A DNA stretch of 64,000 nt from Cliona cf. orientalis (lineage: Eukaryota > Porifera > Demospongiae > Clionaida > Clionaidae): positions 2,418,001 to 2,482,000 of the forward strand of contig OZ005689.1 of assembly GCA_963930775.1 (NCBI GenBank), in the 5' to 3' direction. The notes beneath the pieces are model-generated. The model was not told the origin of the DNA and searched no databases. It saw only the letters and a program-made list of their open reading frames with translations. How positions within the stretch are numbered: position 1 is the stretch's first letter; the number at the start of each line of letters is the position of its first letter. Shown here in pieces: positions 26,201 to 36,400 of this stretch. A program made the position numbers and the translations under genes.

Positions 26201-28960
26201 TACACACAGAGGGGAAATGTACACACGGACACGTACATCATACACTGACGAACACAGGTGCTATGCATATGGGATAAAAGTTGTCCACACTGATGGAAAT
26301 TTTGCTAAACCATACATAATAATCATAATATTATTATACGCATAAAACCCTCAAACACTAATTTTCCTATGTATCCAAATCATCTATAACTCTCTCTCTT
26401 CCCTCTCCTTCCTTCCCTCCCTCTCTCTCTGTCCCTCTCTCCTTCCTTCCCTCCCTCTCTCTCTCTCTGTCCCTCTCTCCTTCCTTCCCTCCCTTCCCTC
26501 CCTCTCTCTCTGTCCCTCTCTCCTTCCTTCCCTCTCTCTCTCTGTCCCTCTCTCCTTCCTTCCCTCCCTTCCCTCCCTCTCTCTCTGTCCCTCTCTCCTT
26601 CCTTCCCTCCCTTCCCTCCCTCTCTCTCTCTCTGTCCCTCTCTCCTTCCTTCCCTTCCCAATGCAACTTTACTCACAGCTTATTACTATAATGTGTGTAC
26701 ATTGTATGTAAATGTATAAGGAGAGGAGAGAAAAAGGAAAAAAAGGGTCGTGGGCATACTTTTAAGCTTTTGATTTATGTGAAGGTAAATCATTACTGCA
26801 TATCTTACAAGTGTGGCCAGTTGTCATTATTCCACGGTCCTGTTAACTTTCAGTGAAGCCATAAGCAAACAATACACACACACACACGCACACACACACA
26901 CGCATGCTCATATTATGCATCATGAACACACACACACGTATACTATTCACAAACAAATATTATAATTATATACATGTACATCTCTTCTTTTCTCTCTCCC
27001 TCTCTCACTCTCACATACATGTACTCTCTCTCCCTCCCTCCACCTCTTTCTCTCACTCACACACACTCTGTGTCTCTCCATCTCTCCCTCCCTTTCTTCT
27101 ACTCTTCTTTCATGGTTCCTCTCTCTCTACAGCTCAATCTCCCTCTCTCTCTCTTTCTCCCACCTCTCTCTCACTCATACACATCTTTCTCCCTCCCTTT
27201 CTTCTCTCATGCCCCCCCCCCTCTCTCTCTCTCTCTCCAGATCAACCAAAGCTGAATCTGTTTCATTCACTCAAGCGTTCACTCATAACATACGGTGAAC
27301 AGCTACAAATACACACGTATTCAAACATACATAAGCAAAAAAAAATAACTCCCCCGGAAACAAGTCAAAAACAGAACAGAAAATTTTTTTGACTGTTGTA
27401 CACATATATACTCGGACTTTACAGAGTGTAGTATATACAATGTACATGGGTATGAATAATTACTATGACAATAATTATCATTACACTCTATTGTATAATA
27501 ACATCATACATGTACGTTGCCATGGTACATGTACATGTATGTTACATGTACTCTACCTCCAATATTTTATGCAGAGGCATGGCATGTGTGGTGGATCTTT
27601 GATGATTGCACTCTATTGCATAATAATGCCATACATGTACATGTACGTTATGTATAACATTGCCATGGTACATGTACATCGTACATGTTGCTCTACCTCC
27701 AACATTTTATGCAGAGGCATGGCATGTGTGGTGGATCTTAGAGTGCTAGCTACAAGGAAGTGAACGGACATGTGAAGACCCGGCTACATGTAGGTATGCC
27801 ACGCAGCTGCTGGCTCACCAGCTTAATAGGGATGCCATACATCACCTGCAACATGCAAAGGATACTACACTACACTACACTATACTACACTACCATGACG
27901 TGCCTGCTGTAATTTTTGGTGAGCATTAAATTTTATGCGAAATGGCTCTCCATTGGTGTTGGCGAAGTTTAAATTTGGTGGTGAATCGAAGGCATACCAC
28001 CATAGTACAGTGGTGCACCTCTACTCCTAATACCAATTTCAAGTGGCCTGATTATTAAAGGAGGTGTCCTTATTTCAGGAGTACTTTGTATACTTTTCTA
28101 TGTACGTAGCTGGGACCATGCTTGGTGTCCTAATTAAAGGAGGTGTCCCCATTTCAGGGGTAGTTTGTACACTTTTCTACGTAGCTGGGAGCATGCTTGG
28201 TGTCCTAATTAAAGGAGGTGTCATCATTACAGGGGTGTCCTTATGGAGGGGTTCCACTGTAGAGGGTAGCTTTGGCAAGCATTAAATTTGGCAAAGTGGC
28301 TCTCCATTGATGTTGGTGAAGTTTAAATTTGGTGATCTGAAGGCTTAGGCACGTGTGTAGCAAGTTAAAATGGCAAGATTTTAATTTGGAGATCTATACT
28401 GAATTCTCCAAATCGCCACATTACAATACCTCTATACAGTACATACATAAGAAGAGAGAGAGTGCTCACTGAATGAACGGTGTCTAAAGTAGGCACAGCG
28501 AATACTACATGTACAGTGTAGCGGGGGGAATTTGATAGGCTTATCTTTTATTATGCACAAAGATTCTTGAAGCTCAAGGCAAAACGCTATCGCTAATTGG
28601 ATGCTATTTATGATATTTACGTGTGTATGCATAGAGTAATATAATAGACGTATTTCTACACGTACGTAGACGTACATGTACTAACATTCAATACGACAGG
28701 GGGAGGGATGGGGAGAGAGGGAGAGGGAGGGAGGGAGAGGGGAGAGAAAGAGAGAGAAATAGGAGGGAGAGAGAGGGGGAGGGGGAGTGAGAGATAGAAG
28801 GCAGAACACACGCACAGAGGGTACGGAGACACAGTAACATGGCCACCAACGACTGACGTACATACCACGAGCCAACCCCAATGAACGCAGGCTCACACAT
28901 TCTACATGAGAGTGCCCATGTACCCAACACAGGCCACAAATCAGAGGGAGGGGGGAGAGG

Positions 28961-28998
<38 letters not shown>

Positions 28999-29603
28999 GA
29001 GAGAGAATTTTCAGTCCTTATATTATTAGGTTTGCAAAACCAGAAACCATTTGAATATACGTACACATACAAGTATAATTATGCATGTATGTACGTATCT
29101 ATGTATGTGCTCCACCTGCTCACTAGGCAAGATGCCCACCCTATGCATATCATCCCACCTACCCATTTTATGTACGCTGTCCTTAACACAAGCCCACGAG
29201 GTGACAAACTAAATTAACCCTTCGTAAACCAAGGCCCACTGCCCACTTTACACAGGCTTACAAACTAAACGACGACCACTTCATACATTTCCACGTCATG
29301 TCAGTGACATCACCACGTACCCCTAGCTTATAGCTATAGCATATTGTGATGTCATAATATGTTGCGACTGGGCACATCGGTGCATTCTAGGTTCACTATA
29401 GAGATGCACAATGGAAGCCTATAGAAGGCTGTGGTGTCAGAGCATGCTAGCCATAATACGAAGGTAAAACTTCGTTCTATACGCACGCACGCGCACACAC
29501 TCTCTGATGGTCAGCGGACAAAGCTCACCTTAAGCTTACCCCATTTCTTTTCTTCCCAACTCATACACTCACGCACAAAGTGTACGCACAGCCTCTCCAT
29601 CCC

Positions 29604-29639
<36 letters not shown>

Positions 29640-30191
29640 ACTCACACACACACACACATGCAATGTCACGTACCTCATCTGGAATGCGTTGAGCCAGAAA
29701 TCAGCAGCGTCAGCCTTTGTCACTCTGAACGTCTCCCCTCCATAGACGCCGCTCGGGAACAGCGCCTTCAGCTCGGCCAGCATGTGGCTGAAGATGAGGC
29801 TAAGCTTGGTCAAACTGCGCCGATAGGAGCTCGTCTCGTCGTAGATTTTGTCCTTGGCGTCTTTGAAGAGACGAATCGTCTGCTTGCACTTGTCCATGAG
29901 ATTCTCCATGAACAACTTGAAGTACTCGTTGTCGTTCAAGAAGCCGATATTGTCTTCGTACTTTTTGAAAATGATGCGAAGATGCTGATAGGTGTCTGGC
30001 AGTATGTCGAGTATGAATGGTGGACTGTTCTTCAAGTTCATACGACGGTTCGCGCATAAGTTGACCACCTTGTCCATCAATTTCCACGACTTCTCGATCG
30101 TACGCTTGTCGATGGCCGGCTTCGGGCCGTGCTTGTTGGCCGTGGCCTGAGATATTCGATCGGTGAGGCTTTCAAACCACTTAGCAGCCAT
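11708..30191 (-). CDS. CBL: E3 ubiquitin ligase CBL, 7 coding exons, complete
   Basis: Coding exons (minus): 30191-29674, 20388-20242, 19191-19060, 18205-18068, 15700-15562, 15250-14930 and 13879-11708, all phase-consistent, 1188 residues. Family knowledge: CBL binds phosphotyrosine on activated receptors and ubiquitinates them. Visible: four-helix TKB part in exon 1 ([16 protein letters not shown]), EF-hand [16 protein letters not shown]2-like [18 protein letters not shown] with the Arg pocket, linker with both conserved Tyr ([13 protein letters not shown]), RING ligands C357, C360, C372, H374, C377, C380, C392, C395, and a C-terminal UBA (about 1148-1188). The 600-residue linker has Pro-Arg SH3 ligands ([17 protein letters not shown]), a 10-His run and a 10-Gln run, and is longer than in human c-CBL. 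The start is chosen at the Met in a good context (AAGATGG). An in-frame Met lies 6 codons upstream. Intron 1 is about 9.3 kb. Confidence 0.95.
12161..12186 (-). repeat. CAG/CTG repeat encoding polyGln in CBL
   Basis: Pure GCTGCTGCTG run on the plus strand, encoding about 10 Gln in the CBL proline-rich linker. Confidence 0.9.
14018..14174. mobile_element. MITE family C, copy 1 (CBL intron 6)
   Basis: Inverted ends GTAGTGTCCTGGGTAAGC and GGGCGCTTGCCCAGGACACT, with an internal second inverted GGGCG/AAGCACC motif. A related copy is at about 45705-45871 in MRE11 intron 10. Confidence 0.75.
14765..14884 (+). repeat. Dispersed repeat family F, copy 1
   Basis: Matches 59678-59788 over about 110 bp: AGTTAATCGAATACAA, AAATTAGCATT, CTTATAACGTTTA and GGAGCGATTGACGA. 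It has no coding capacity. Confidence 0.75.
15253..15502. repeat. GA-rich low-complexity tract, internally duplicated
   Basis: The purine-rich run contains two nearly identical 90-bp units (around 15355 and 15430, each with AGAAATGAAGAGAG and GGGCAGAGA). On the CBL strand it is the pyrimidine tract leading to the RING-exon acceptor. Confidence 0.85.
15789..15922 (-). repeat. Dispersed family A, copy 4
   Basis: Carries TTCTACTACCAATCCCAAGC, AGCAAAAGAGCAGAGCCACT and CTAGCCTTGAGAGAACTAGG. It has a short internal deletion after CATTGCCTGCC. It lies in CBL intron 4. Confidence 0.8.
16865..17285. repeat. Tandem pair separated by GA-rich tract (CBL intron 4)
   Basis: GGTGGCCTTATATGGTAATG at about 16888 recurs diverged at 17182 (GGTTAGCCTTATAGGCAATG), each followed by GACAAGGAA. 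17009-17175 between them is a GA-rich microsatellite. Confidence 0.6.
18824..19016. repeat. CT microsatellite with ~77-bp higher-order unit
   Basis: Long (CT)n in which GGCTCT interruptions and CCCTCCCT blocks recur with a spacing near 77 bp (for example 18858 and 18935). A C run lies at 18827-18839. On the CBL strand it follows the exon 3 donor. Confidence 0.9.
19370..19760. repeat. Tandem duplication, ~220-bp period (CBL intron 2)
   Basis: GGCATGCTCACTGACGTACC to GAGAGCCAGTTCTCAAGGCT (19390-19531) is repeated at 19597-19743 with about 10 percent differences and a small insertion. Confidence 0.8.
19721..19840 (+). repeat. Dispersed family A, copy 5
   Basis: Opposite orientation to copies 1-4: AGTTCTCAAGGCTAAGCACC, GTGGCTCTGCCTTTTGCTGG and TTTGCCTGAGCAGGCAATGG. 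It lies in CBL intron 2 and overlaps the second unit of the tandem duplication. Confidence 0.8.
20106..20230. repeat. (CT)n microsatellite after CBL exon 2 donor
   Basis: About 45 uninterrupted CT units, a C run, then more CT. On the CBL strand it begins within about 15 bases of the exon 2 donor as GGGAGG(GA)n. Confidence 0.95.
20395..20640. repeat. Tandem duplication, ~120-bp period (CBL intron 1)
   Basis: GGAATATTTAAATCAATTTG and GAAGAAGTGTTTGT occur twice (20441-20512 and 20578-20634), in the first part of CBL intron 1. Confidence 0.8.
23938..24152. mobile_element. MITE family E, copy 1
   Basis: Inverted ends built on AACTTTCGAGGGAGAAAAC and GTTTTCTCCCTCAAAAGTTT, with internal CACGAAATG / CGAAATG arms. 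Relatives are at 31486-31661 and 62687-62891. It has no ORF. Confidence 0.7.
24945..25205. repeat. Tandem duplication, ~148-bp period
   Basis: GGGGACAACTTTTCAGGGGT, ATCTGAATAAATCGCTTAC and GGAAAAGTGGTAGTCTCTCT occur twice in direct order (about 24955 and 25102). Each unit ends in (CT)n. Confidence 0.8.
25207..25355 (+). mobile_element. MITE family B, copy 2 (CBL intron 1)
   Basis: Same ends and interior as 5933-6067 (TGCTTTGCAGGTCAGTTGTC at the left, GACAACTGACTTGCCAAGCA at the right), with a small internal insertion. Confidence 0.8.
26390..26662. repeat. Pyrimidine minisatellite
   Basis: About seven copies of a 30-45 bp unit built from CTCTCTCTGTCCCTCTCTCC followed by TTCCTTCCCTCCC, with units differing by CCTTCCCT insertions. 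On the CBL strand it is purine-rich. Confidence 0.9.
27480..27740. repeat. Tandem duplication, ~128-bp period
   Basis: ATTTTATGCAGAGGCATGGC and ATGTGTGGTGGATCTT occur twice, each preceded by CACTCTATTG and a CATGTACATG cluster. Confidence 0.85.
28055..28260. repeat. Three-copy tandem repeat, ~75-bp unit
   Basis: Units begin AAAGGAGGTGTC and contain TTTCAGG, TTTGTA, ACTTTTCTA and GCTGGGA with CATGCTTGGTGTCCTAATT. The third unit is shortened. The unit start also occurs near 62899. Confidence 0.8.
29641..29660. repeat. CA/CT microsatellite after CBL exon 1 donor
   Basis: A (CA)n run with adjacent (CT)n from 29607. On the CBL strand it is GT/GA-rich DNA starting about 15 bases past the exon 1 donor. 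Confidence 0.8.
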
Positions 30192-30435
30192 CTTGCGTGC
30201 TAGATTCATGTACTGTGTTGATTTTCTGAACTTGCTAGATGATAAAAATGTGAATCTCTGTTTGTGTGCACTAATCAATAAACTCCGTATTACATCTCCG
30301 GATACTATAGCCTATAGGCGATCAATGATTATGGGTGTGGTTAAGGAGCCTGGAATTCTTATTAAAGCGCACCACACCATATGCATGCATGTGCCTGCGG
30401 TGCAGCAAGAGGCTGTGTGGAACGCTATTGCTACC
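30192..30435. promoter_or_regulatory. Bidirectional CBL / MRE11 promoter interval
   Basis: The 244 bp between the CBL start (30191, minus) and the MRE11 start (30436, plus) must hold both 5' leaders and probably both core promoters. A CACCC-type box GGGTGTGGTT lies at 30333-30342 and an opposite-strand ACCACACC at about 30370. No TATA box is convincing. Shared control is inferred from the spacing only. Confidence 0.55.
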
Positions 30436-33400
30436 ATGGAGGAATCAGACGACATGATGAAGATCTTGATAGGTATAAAGGTGTAGCTAAAAAGCTTGCA
30501 ACAGTCTCTTCTATCAAAGCTAAAATTAATTCTTTAGTTCATTCATAGCCAGCCTGGTCTTGCTAATCAGCTGAGTCTGTGGTGAATGCGTACCGTAGCC
30601 ACGAGATGAATAGCTGAATAGTCTAGACATGGTTTCTCCTGCTTTTTTAAAAAACTTTACTGCTCTGCAGCCACTGATAACCACATTGGCTACCTGGAGA
30701 AGGATCCCGTTCGCTGCAACGATTCGCTAGAGGCATTCGAAGAGGTCTTGAAGATAGCGAAGGATCAGGAGGTACAAAAACAAAAAAGATTTAAGAAATT
30801 TGCTGCATTCTATACCGTTAACGTTGCACTATCTCATCTACAGCCGTAAAATTTTCCTACTTATGTATGTGGGTGGTAATTGCACTTGATTTGTAGTCTA
30901 TAGTGTCATTAATGGTGACCTTATATGATGTGTTGAACAGTGCTGATTATGCACCTGCAACTCCATATGTAGTATTATAGTGGAAAAATTTTGCCAAAAC
31001 TTAACCTGAAAACACTGGATCATCAAAATTATTATACCAAACGAAAATTGGCAAATTTAATTAATGCTCACTATGGTTACCTATTACATATGCAGCATTA
31101 TTAAATCTATCCATCCTGTCCCTTTGCAGGGGGTTATGTGGGGTATTGTAACTATTTCCATTTCCTTCTCTTCCTGGTGTGTGCATGGATCCCCCTCCTC
31201 CCATGGCCAGTGGTTTCTTCGTCCGTTGCCTCTTCTGTGGGTAGCCATTTTTAGTCAATGCTCGGTGTACAACCTACTTCTTTAGCAAGCATCAGTCATA
31301 ATAATGTTCTCCAATAATATTATGGCTACAAAATTATCTGGAATTTGGGAGCCACTGCCCTCTTCCCCTCCCAATACTGTCAATATAGCTTTAACTTTTG
31401 TGACCTCTCAATTGACTCTGGACATATTGATTCCATTTTGCTTGGAGATGATTTATTTCATGTATTCCAATTTTTTCTCTTCCTGGTATCGTATTGTGGG
31501 AAACATTTGAGGGAGAAAAATTTTGTGAATCAGTAGGTAAATAAGATTTCACGGAATGCTAAAATCATTCGTATATGTGGGTGAAAATCTTTGCGGGTGG
31601 CTCTCAAACCACGAAATTTGTGAAAGTTTTCTCCCTCGAAAGTTTCCCTCTATATGGTATATGCATGGACAACCCCCTTCCCTCCCCAACGCTACCTATC
31701 AGTGTAGTTTTAACTTTTATGACCTCTCAATTGATTCCAGGTTGATTTTATTCTACTTGGAGGTGATTTGTTTCACGATAACAAGCCCTCGCGTCAGGTT
31801 CTCCACCGGACCATGGAGCTGCTCCGCCATTACTGCATGGGTGGTAGACCCTGCCCCATAGAGCTGCGCAGTGATCCCTCCCTCAACTTTCAACACTCAA
31901 AGTAAGGTGGTGAAATATAAATAGTATTTTCTTGTAGGGTGATGATATACATTTACTAGTACAGTTTGGCTGCCAACACAGACACAATACATGCATGTAG
32001 TAATTAAAGGGTCTGTGGTGTTCTAGTACCGTTTGGCTGCTATTGACATGGTCATGAATGGATATGAGAGCCTCCATCCTACAGTATGCTAGGCTAAAGC
32101 CTGAACTATCATTTACAAGAAATAGACACTACTACATGTACATGTGTAGCTAGCCTAAATTAATCAATTCCAACATTTTGATACCTATTCTTATGCCCTT
32201 GTTGGGGCATTATAATATATTATTATAATATAATATTATGGCAGATAAATTGGAGAATTGAACGACACGTGCAGTGCTGTTCAGCCTACTCGTTCCTGAA
32301 ACATATTGCAACACCTCATGCTCGCTTCTCTCTCTCATTCCCTGCAGATTTTATGTATTGGTTCTTAGCAGTCAAAGTAGTGTGAGGAAGCCACTCCCTG
32401 GCTGAGTTTACGCTTCTAAGCGAGACTCAACTGAGAATGGCTTTTCCACCCTTGTAAGGTGGCTTTGTCCCTCTCCCAGACAGAGGGGTCTGGGCGGCCC
32501 TGATGTTGTTGGGCCTATATGCTAGTCTGTTCCAGAATTTGCTATTTATTGAGCTGGGATTAGCCCAGCAGAGCAGTGGTGGTTTTACCGATGGAATGAG
32601 AACAAGAGCATTCGTCATGATGACACTATTCAAACCATGAATATCATACTGAATATTTTGTGCTGTAAAAATACTTCACAGTGTACGTACATGTACAATG
32701 TATGAATTAGTCATAATGTGGAGCTATTCCTTCAGATTTCCGTGCTGAAGTGGTGTTATGTACATTGTATGCTTGAATTATGCTCAAATACGTGTTAGAC
32801 TGTGACTGGTAAAGGTCATCATCATCACATACGCATTCAAGGCTCATAATTAAAGCTGTGTCATGGAGCATGTTCATTGTTGTATGGGTTTGGGTTTGGG
32901 TGCACTTACTCATCTTGATTTAGACTGGCCTGGCCTGGCCTAATGTGGATGTGCCACTTGCTCTGGCGCTGAGTTTACGCTTCTAAGCGAGACTCAGCTC
33001 TAGATCAAGTGGCTTTTCTCTCCCAGAGAGTCTGGGCGGCCCCGATGTTGCCGGGCCTATGTTACTCTGTTCCAGAATTCGCTATTTATTGAGCTGGGAT
33101 TAGACCAGCAAAGCACTAGTGGTTTTACTGATGGAATGTGAACAAGAATGCTATGTTTATTATCACAATGATATTATTCACGTCCACGAATATCACGTAC
33201 ACCACTAATCATGGATATTGATATTTTGTGCTGTAACATACACATTGTACTTACGTATACGTGGAAATTTTTCCTGGATAAAACTTTAACCAAACCCAGC
33301 TACATGTACCTAATCTTTTTTTATTGTGCAAACTTTTCACCAATTCGGTAAATGTCCCCATATCCTCAATACACAGGACAAAAATTGGCAAGAATTTTCA

Positions 33401-36400
33401 CGTACGTGGTACATAGTATAATATTATTGCTATTACAAAACCCTAATATTCAGTGAGACTATTCCTTCAGATTTCCTGTGGTGAACTACGAAGATCCAAA
33501 CTACAATGTATCAATACCAGTATTCATGATCCATGGCAACCATGACGACCCAACTGGAGTAAGTTAACATACATGTAGCTAGGGCTTCACTTGGTGGGGG
33601 GGGGGGGGGGGGGGGAGGAGGGGGGGGCTGCTAGAGTCCAAGTAAACACTTTATTATTCATTATTACGCATAGGCCGAAGATAACGTAGATGAGCAATGA
33701 TTATCATCATAGTAGTAATAATAGTACTACACTACAGTGTTAGATTAGTATCTAGGAATCAGTCTCCGAGACTCTAAAATGCAAATTTCCTGGGGAGCAT
33801 GCACATTCTTTCTCTCTCTCCCTCCCTCCTCTCTCTCTCTCTTTCTCCCTCTCTCTCTCTCCCTCCCTCTCTCCCTCCCTCTCTCTCTCCTCCCTCCTAC
33901 CCTCAGGACGGCAACCTTAGTGCTGTTGACATTCTAGATGTCTCCAACCTCATCAATTACTTTGGCAAAGCCACGGACATCGAGAAGATCGAGCTCTCCC
34001 CTGTCTTACTCCAGAAAGGCAACACCAAGCTAGCCCTCTATGGCCTGGGCAGCTGCAGAGATGAGAGACTCCATCGCATGTTCAGAAAGGGGAGGGTGAA
34101 ATTCTCCGTGTCTTCGACAGAGGAGGGGGAGTGGTTTAACCTGCTGGTACTGCATCAGAATAGGTGAGTATGGGAGGGGGGTGGTCGTACAGAGGGTGGG
34201 GTGGGGGCATCTTGGGATGAGGATGACATCATAATTGCATCATAGTTATACACATAATACTACAAAAAGTGGATGCAGGAGTACTGTATACATGCAGTGA
34301 GTGTTAAATTAAGGAAGGGGAGTGGTTCAACCTGCTGGTGCTGTAGGTGACTGGGGGGATTCATACAGAGGGCCAGGGTGGGCTGGGGGTATCCTGGGAT
34401 GAGGATGACATCATAATTACATCATACACCTTTTACTTACTATGTATAATTACGTCCAGAATCCCAATTAGAAAAAAACTATTCGGCCGACCGATGAGGT
34501 AATTGTGATGTAAAATATGATGTAAAATATGACGAAAATGCGGTTAAGACTGTTTCAAAATGTTTAGCACGCATGAAAGCTTGTTGGGGCCCAGAATTCG
34601 AGCCTAGCATAGAAGACATCGTGGACTATCCGATGATATCCTTATGGCGTTTCTCTCAGTTCGCTTTCTCTAGCGAGCTCGCTTTCAGGGCAGGGGGATT
34701 TCCCTATTCAGTCGAGCACATGGCAACCGGCAGGTGAAGGTCAACCGGCTCAAGCCGCGTGCCCCAATATTGTACTCGTATACGGAGCATGCGCGGTTTG
34801 TCGATGTGTCCTAGTTCGAATTTATGGCGGCTTATTCATGAGGGACTCTGGACGTAGTCTCCAAGTTGTTCATTATGCACTCAGTAACAATTTACTTTTT
34901 TGTGGTTATTAGGTAATTATGAGGTAATCTATGAGGTAATTATGAGAAAATTCAGGGCCTCGATGGAGCCCTTCTGGGACTTGAAATTTAGTGAAATATG
35001 TAGAGTATCTTGCGCGTGTATCCAGCGAATACCTTACAAGCAGCGTGTTGCCTTCTCTGACGAGCAGCGACGGCCGAACTTCACGCGTTCTCTAGGCTGA
35101 CGTAGTCCCGTGGATATATATAGATAGCCCTGCGCTATATATAGCACGCACCATGAGTAGCGTGCCGCTGGACCAATCTAGCTGTACTGCGCTGTTGAGT
35201 TTTTCTTAGCTTTGAAATTTTTCACTATCGAGGTCCAGAGACACTCTCAGATTCCCAATGATCCGAGGCTAGTCTGCGACTGAGGCGCTGGCATCGAACT
35301 GTACAGTGAAGTGAAACCACTATATTGACGACCATTACCATATACACCATTTCAACTATGCAGCTGCTGAGTGCATGGTCAAGTGTTCATATTATAGAAA
35401 GAACATAATTTTCTCATTAACTACTCAGCACTTACTAGTACATGCATTATTAATACCGGTAACACAGCTAAGGCAGAATTCGGAAGTACTCAAAATTTCA
35501 GAAACCACCAGTTCATACTTCATTTCTTGCGTAGTTTCATCTCAGTAAACCTCAGAGAATAGTAGAATCCTTTCCAAGGCACCCACTCTACTCCATCAGC
35601 ATTTGAACTGTGTGAACCAGAGAAATACTGACCATTCAGATTGGACCTGTGGCATGAGTGGTACCACCATGCTCCACGGAATACTACAGCACAATTATTG
35701 GTATTCCACAAATCATTGTCCCTGTCTTTAGTGGTGAACTTTCTCCCTTGATGACTCTCGATGTGGTTTATTAGACCATCTGTGGCATCTCCAGAGTATT
35801 TGGTAACATTGAGCTGGTACATGGTTGATGCATCTAGGATCTGAAATGTGGCATACTTGGCAAATCTAGAATTGCCTTCGAAGTCGGCCAGATCGATCCT
35901 CAACGTTGGAGTATTGCGAGTAAGTCTGTGAATCTTACTTAGGCCTAACCAAAATTCACCACTGAGATTTCCAAATCCGATCTCGTAATCATTCCAGCCT
36001 CGATAAAAATCTTCGCTTCCATCTTCCCTCCGTTGAAAGACAATCCATCCACCACCATCAGTATCCATGTCACAATAGACCTGCAACACATTACATCATC
36101 ATGATGTCATAATGACACAGGAATGCTGCACATGTGTACCCTTGCCTCCAGGCTCCTCCCATGACATGCAGCATTTCCATGTTATAGCTGGGAGGAGTCT
36201 GGGGACAATTAGGCTATTTTAGCTATACAGCTTACATCAAAAGGTGATTGATTGTCTGGATAAATTGTGTAGATGTCGCTGGTAGTTTCACCTTTACTGA
36301 AGGCATCTTGGCAGTCAGAATACCGCTTTACTGAAACGAAATAATAACAAGATCAGTCACTTCTAACAGCTAACTATGATTTTGCATTTGGCATAGTCAT

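Larger units (their letters stand above)
20641..29673. other. CBL intron 1: repeats, no gene recognised
   Basis: About 9 kb of intron made of GA/CT tracts (21068-21233, 22770-23200, 23429-23482, 25749-25838), G runs (20694-20713, 24665-24685), (ACATGT)n-like runs (24471-24500) and several 100-300 bp tandem duplications. The duplications are at 21420-21850, 22200-22565, 24945-25205, 27480-27740 and 28055-28260. No splice-supported coding region, tRNA or ORF with a recognisable motif was found. Confidence 0.6.

Noticed and set aside
26367..26676. Two ~98-residue repeat proteins on the minus strand
   Set aside because: Translation of the pyrimidine minisatellite. No start context, splice or composition support.
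27480..28260. CRISPR-like regularly spaced repeats
   Set aside because: Only two or three units that are direct tandem copies without unique spacers, in an animal intron.
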